From: Marinobacter daqiaonensis
GTDB taxonomy: Bacteria; Pseudomonadota; Gammaproteobacteria; Pseudomonadales; Oleiphilaceae
Reading direction: 5' to 3'
DNA: 64,000 nucleotides
Assembly: GCF_900115285.1 (NCBI RefSeq)
Contig: NZ_FOYW01000001.1
Location: 2,019,272-2,083,271 of the forward strand
Of the stretch, positions 62,170 through 64,000 are shown piece after piece (within the stretch, counting starts at the first letter, position 1; each line of letters begins with the position of its first letter). Position numbers and translations under genes: made by a program. The notes under the pieces are model-generated. The model had not been told where the DNA came from. It saw only the letters and a program-made list of their open reading frames with translations, and did no database searches.

Positions 62170-63324
62170 ATGGAACCGGATCCGGACAACAACTCATCCT
62201 TCGGCACTGAGCAAAAAGGCAGATCGGTTGCCGCCCACGCAATCAACTTTCGTTCCATCGCCCCCATCGTAATCGCCTGCCTGGGGTTTATTGTGTTCCT
62301 GGACTGGGCCCAGGCGGTCCTGTTGCCGTTGGTGGCGGGCATCATGATCAGCTATGCCCTGGACCCGCTGGTTTCCCTCTTTGATCGGATCAGCATGCCC
62401 CGGCCCATCAGTGCGGCTATTGTTCTAAGTGGCCTGGTGGCCGTTCTGGTGCTGGCCGCCATACCATTACAGACGCAAACCATGAAGATGGTGGAACGGA
62501 TTCCCGACGCGGTCCGTCAGTTCGAGCGGGAAAGCGCCGCCAAACCGCAATCGGAAGGCATGATGGAGAAAGCCCAGGAGGCCGCAAAGGAAATCGAGGA
62601 AAGCGCTTCCAAATCCGAGGAGAAAAGCCAGCCGAGTCGGGTACAGGCCACCGCAGTGCGGGTTGTTGATGAACCCTTCAGCATTCGCGAATACCTGCTT
62701 GACCGGGCATCCGGGGCAATAATTATGGTCGCGCAGCTCTTCTCAGTATTGTTCCTGGTCTATTTCGTGCTGGCCACGGGCAAGCTCTACAAACGCAAGG
62801 TCGTGCGGCTTTCGGGTCCGGGTTTTCACGGCATGCGCAGGGCGGCGCGGATGCTCAACGAATTCCACGCCCAGATGCGCCGGTTCATCTTTGTCATGCT
62901 CCTGGGTGCGGTCTTCGTTGGTGTGGTGACCTGGCTGTCGTTTATTGCAATGGGGGTGGAGCAGTCGCTGCTGTGGGGGGTAATAGCAGGCGTGGCCAGC
63001 GCCATCCCCTATCTGGGCCCTCTGCTGGTATTCCTTGGCGCCGGAGCCGCCGCATTTATCCAGTTCGGTTCCCTGGACATGGCGATTCTGGTGTCCGGCG
63101 TTTCACTGGTCATTACCAGTATCCAGGGTAACCTGCTGACACCCTGGCTCACCAGCCGGGTCTCAAGCCTCAATCCGGTAGTCATCTTTATCGGTCTGCT
63201 GTTCTGGGGCTGGCTCTGGGGTCCCGTGGGACTCATCCTGGCCACACCGATACTGATGATGACCAAAACCCTTTGCGACCATGTGAAAAACCTGCAGGGA
63301 CTCGGGGAATTGCTGGGGAAATAG
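62170..63324 (+). CDS. AI-2E family transporter (PerM-like)
   Basis: The 384-residue membrane protein has about eight hydrophobic segments with a long charged segment (about residues 110-175) between the first three and the rest. The late GVIAGVASAIPYLGPLLVFLG and WGWLWGPVGLILATPILMM are typical of the AI-2E/PerM family. Members have been linked to quorum-signal export and sodium/proton exchange, so the substrate is open. The ATG at 62170 has a GGGAGGGA ribosome site. Confidence 0.9.
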   Translation: MEPDPDNNSSFGTEQKGRSVAAHAINFRSIAPIVIACLGFIVFLDWAQAVLLPLVAGIMISYALDPLVSLFDRISMPRPISAAIVLSGLVAVLVLAAIPLQTQTMKMVERIPDAVRQFERESAAKPQSEGMMEKAQEAAKEIEESASKSEEKSQPSRVQATAVRVVDEPFSIREYLLDRASGAIIMVAQLFSVLFLVYFVLATGKLYKRKVVRLSGPGFHGMRRAARMLNEFHAQMRRFIFVMLLGAVFVGVVTWLSFIAMGVEQSLLWGVIAGVASAIPYLGPLLVFLGAGAAAFIQFGSLDMAILVSGVSLVITSIQGNLLTPWLTSRVSSLNPVVIFIGLLFWGWLWGPVGLILATPILMMTKTLCDHVKNLQGLGELLGK

Positions 63325-63395
63325 CCGCCATGGCTATTTTAACGACAGTTATTTTATGCTCCAATTCACCTTTGCAGCCCAGCTCCCGACAACTC

Positions 63396-64000
63396 ATGGA
63401 CAGACACCCGGACACCCTCACCCAGCTCGCTCGCCCGCACCGCAAGGCGGTTCTGGTTGCTCTTCTTTGCATTACCATTGCCGGAGGCATCCTGTTCGGT
63501 GTGCTCAACGCCCGGAATGACGCATGGTTTATCGCCATCGTCGAGTGGGCAATGGCGGGATATTCCATCGCCCTCCTCCAGGCCGTTCGCAACACCCGCT
63601 ACCTGGAGCGCTGGATTCTGGCGTACATTCTGCCTTTCTTCAGTGCGATGATGGTGGCAGTGGCCACCCCCAATGCCAGCGCCACGGTATTCGGCTGGGT
63701 CCTGCTGATTCCGCTGGTGAGTCACCTGCTGCTGGGGCGCAGGGCAGGCATGGTGCTCTCCCTGTTCTTCATTGCCGTGGCCACGCTGATCTTCCTCTAT
63801 CGCTTCCAGGGAGACCCAGGCGCCATGGATCCGCGATCCATTGCGAATATGGTAGTCCTTACCGCCTGCATCACTGTTTTTTCCCACGTCTACGAAGTGA
63901 GCCGTGAACGCAGCGAAACACAACTGCTCAGGATGGCGCAGACCGACTTTCTCACCGGCCTGCCCAACCGCTCAAGAATCAAGGTGTTCTTCGAACGTGA
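63396..64000 (+). CDS. GGDEF diguanylate cyclase-like membrane protein, 3' end outside window
   Basis: The frame from the ATG at 63396 runs open to the right edge (about 201 codons). Five or six hydrophobic segments (about residues 15-145) form a membrane sensor, and the last visible residues TDFLTGLPNRSRIKVFFER are the start of a GGDEF domain. The protein probably makes cyclic-di-GMP, but the catalytic GGDEF motif itself lies outside the window, so activity cannot be judged. Confidence 0.85.
   Translation, partial: MDRHPDTLTQLARPHRKAVLVALLCITIAGGILFGVLNARNDAWFIAIVEWAMAGYSIALLQAVRNTRYLERWILAYILPFFSAMMVAVATPNASATVFGWVLLIPLVSHLLLGRRAGMVLSLFFIAVATLIFLYRFQGDPGAMDPRSIANMVVLTACITVFSHVYEVSRERSETQLLRMAQTDFLTGLPNRSRIKVFFER

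Noticed and set aside
1..64000. CRISPR arrays, tRNA or rRNA genes, prophage or plasmid origin
   Set aside because: I saw no regularly spaced direct repeats, cloverleaf genes with CCA-proximal features, ribosomal sequence, or phage, integrase or replication genes. A weak tRNA or small RNA could still be missed by eye.

Overview
The window looks like chromosome from a marine, hydrocarbon- and fatty-acid-using gammaproteobacterium, most likely Marinobacter or a close relative. This is inferred from the high-GC, tightly packed genes, the recC-recB-recD order, the many acyl-CoA enzymes, paired TRAP binding proteins and a self-sufficient P450. I made no database comparison. I saw no rRNA, tRNA, CRISPR array, prophage or transposase gene. 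Almost all sequence is ordinary coding DNA, and the oddities lie mainly in the gaps.

Layout. 1-8961: recC (5' end outside the window), recB and recD, coupled by ATGA overlaps. 9195-10082: a short-chain dehydrogenase. 10083-10800: a gap holding a striking 272-bp nested inverted-repeat element (10444-10715). 10801-12812: a KtrA/KtrB-type potassium uptake pair. 12870-16855: a TetR-family repressor divergent from a P450-reductase fusion of CYP102 type, with a matching inverted repeat over the promoter. 16958-21351: a CheV-type protein, a glyoxalase-II-like hydrolase, a SelW-like protein, a chemoreceptor and a Yip1-like membrane protein. 21885-26928: a crotonase-family protein, a drug-efflux-type MFS transporter, an acyl-CoA ligase and a metallo-beta-lactamase-fold enzyme. 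27136-32213: a complete TRAP transporter (dctPQM), a short-chain dehydrogenase and a ketopantoate-reductase-like protein. 32289-40571: smaller mixed units, including a PEP-CTERM exported protein behind a likely sigma-54 promoter, an orphan TRAP binding protein very similar to the first, and small conserved proteins. 40690-44693: an AttEFGH-like ABC ATPase, FtsX-type permease and CrtC/AttH-like lipoprotein. 44962-47841: an ammonium transporter and small proteins. 47924-62025: a fatty-acyl catabolic region (two acyl-CoA dehydrogenases, acetoacetyl-CoA synthetase, 3-hydroxyacyl-CoA dehydrogenase, thiolase, short-chain dehydrogenase) with a five-gene Liv-type ABC importer inside it. 62170-64000: an AI-2E-family membrane protein and the start of a GGDEF protein that runs off the right edge.

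How the genes fit together. Solute uptake (TRAP, Liv-type ABC, ammonium, potassium) sits beside CoA activation and beta-oxidation, which suits a heterotroph living on organic acids and lipids or alkanes. The P450 can hydroxylate fatty acids, and the acyl-CoA ligase and beta-oxidation enzymes can process the products. Most interesting are: the 272-bp element, whose two inverted halves share flanks and loops but carry different, perfectly self-paired stems; the Liv ATPase pair, whose substitutions fall into one composite ATP site; and the PEP-CTERM gene with its own sigma-54-like promoter.
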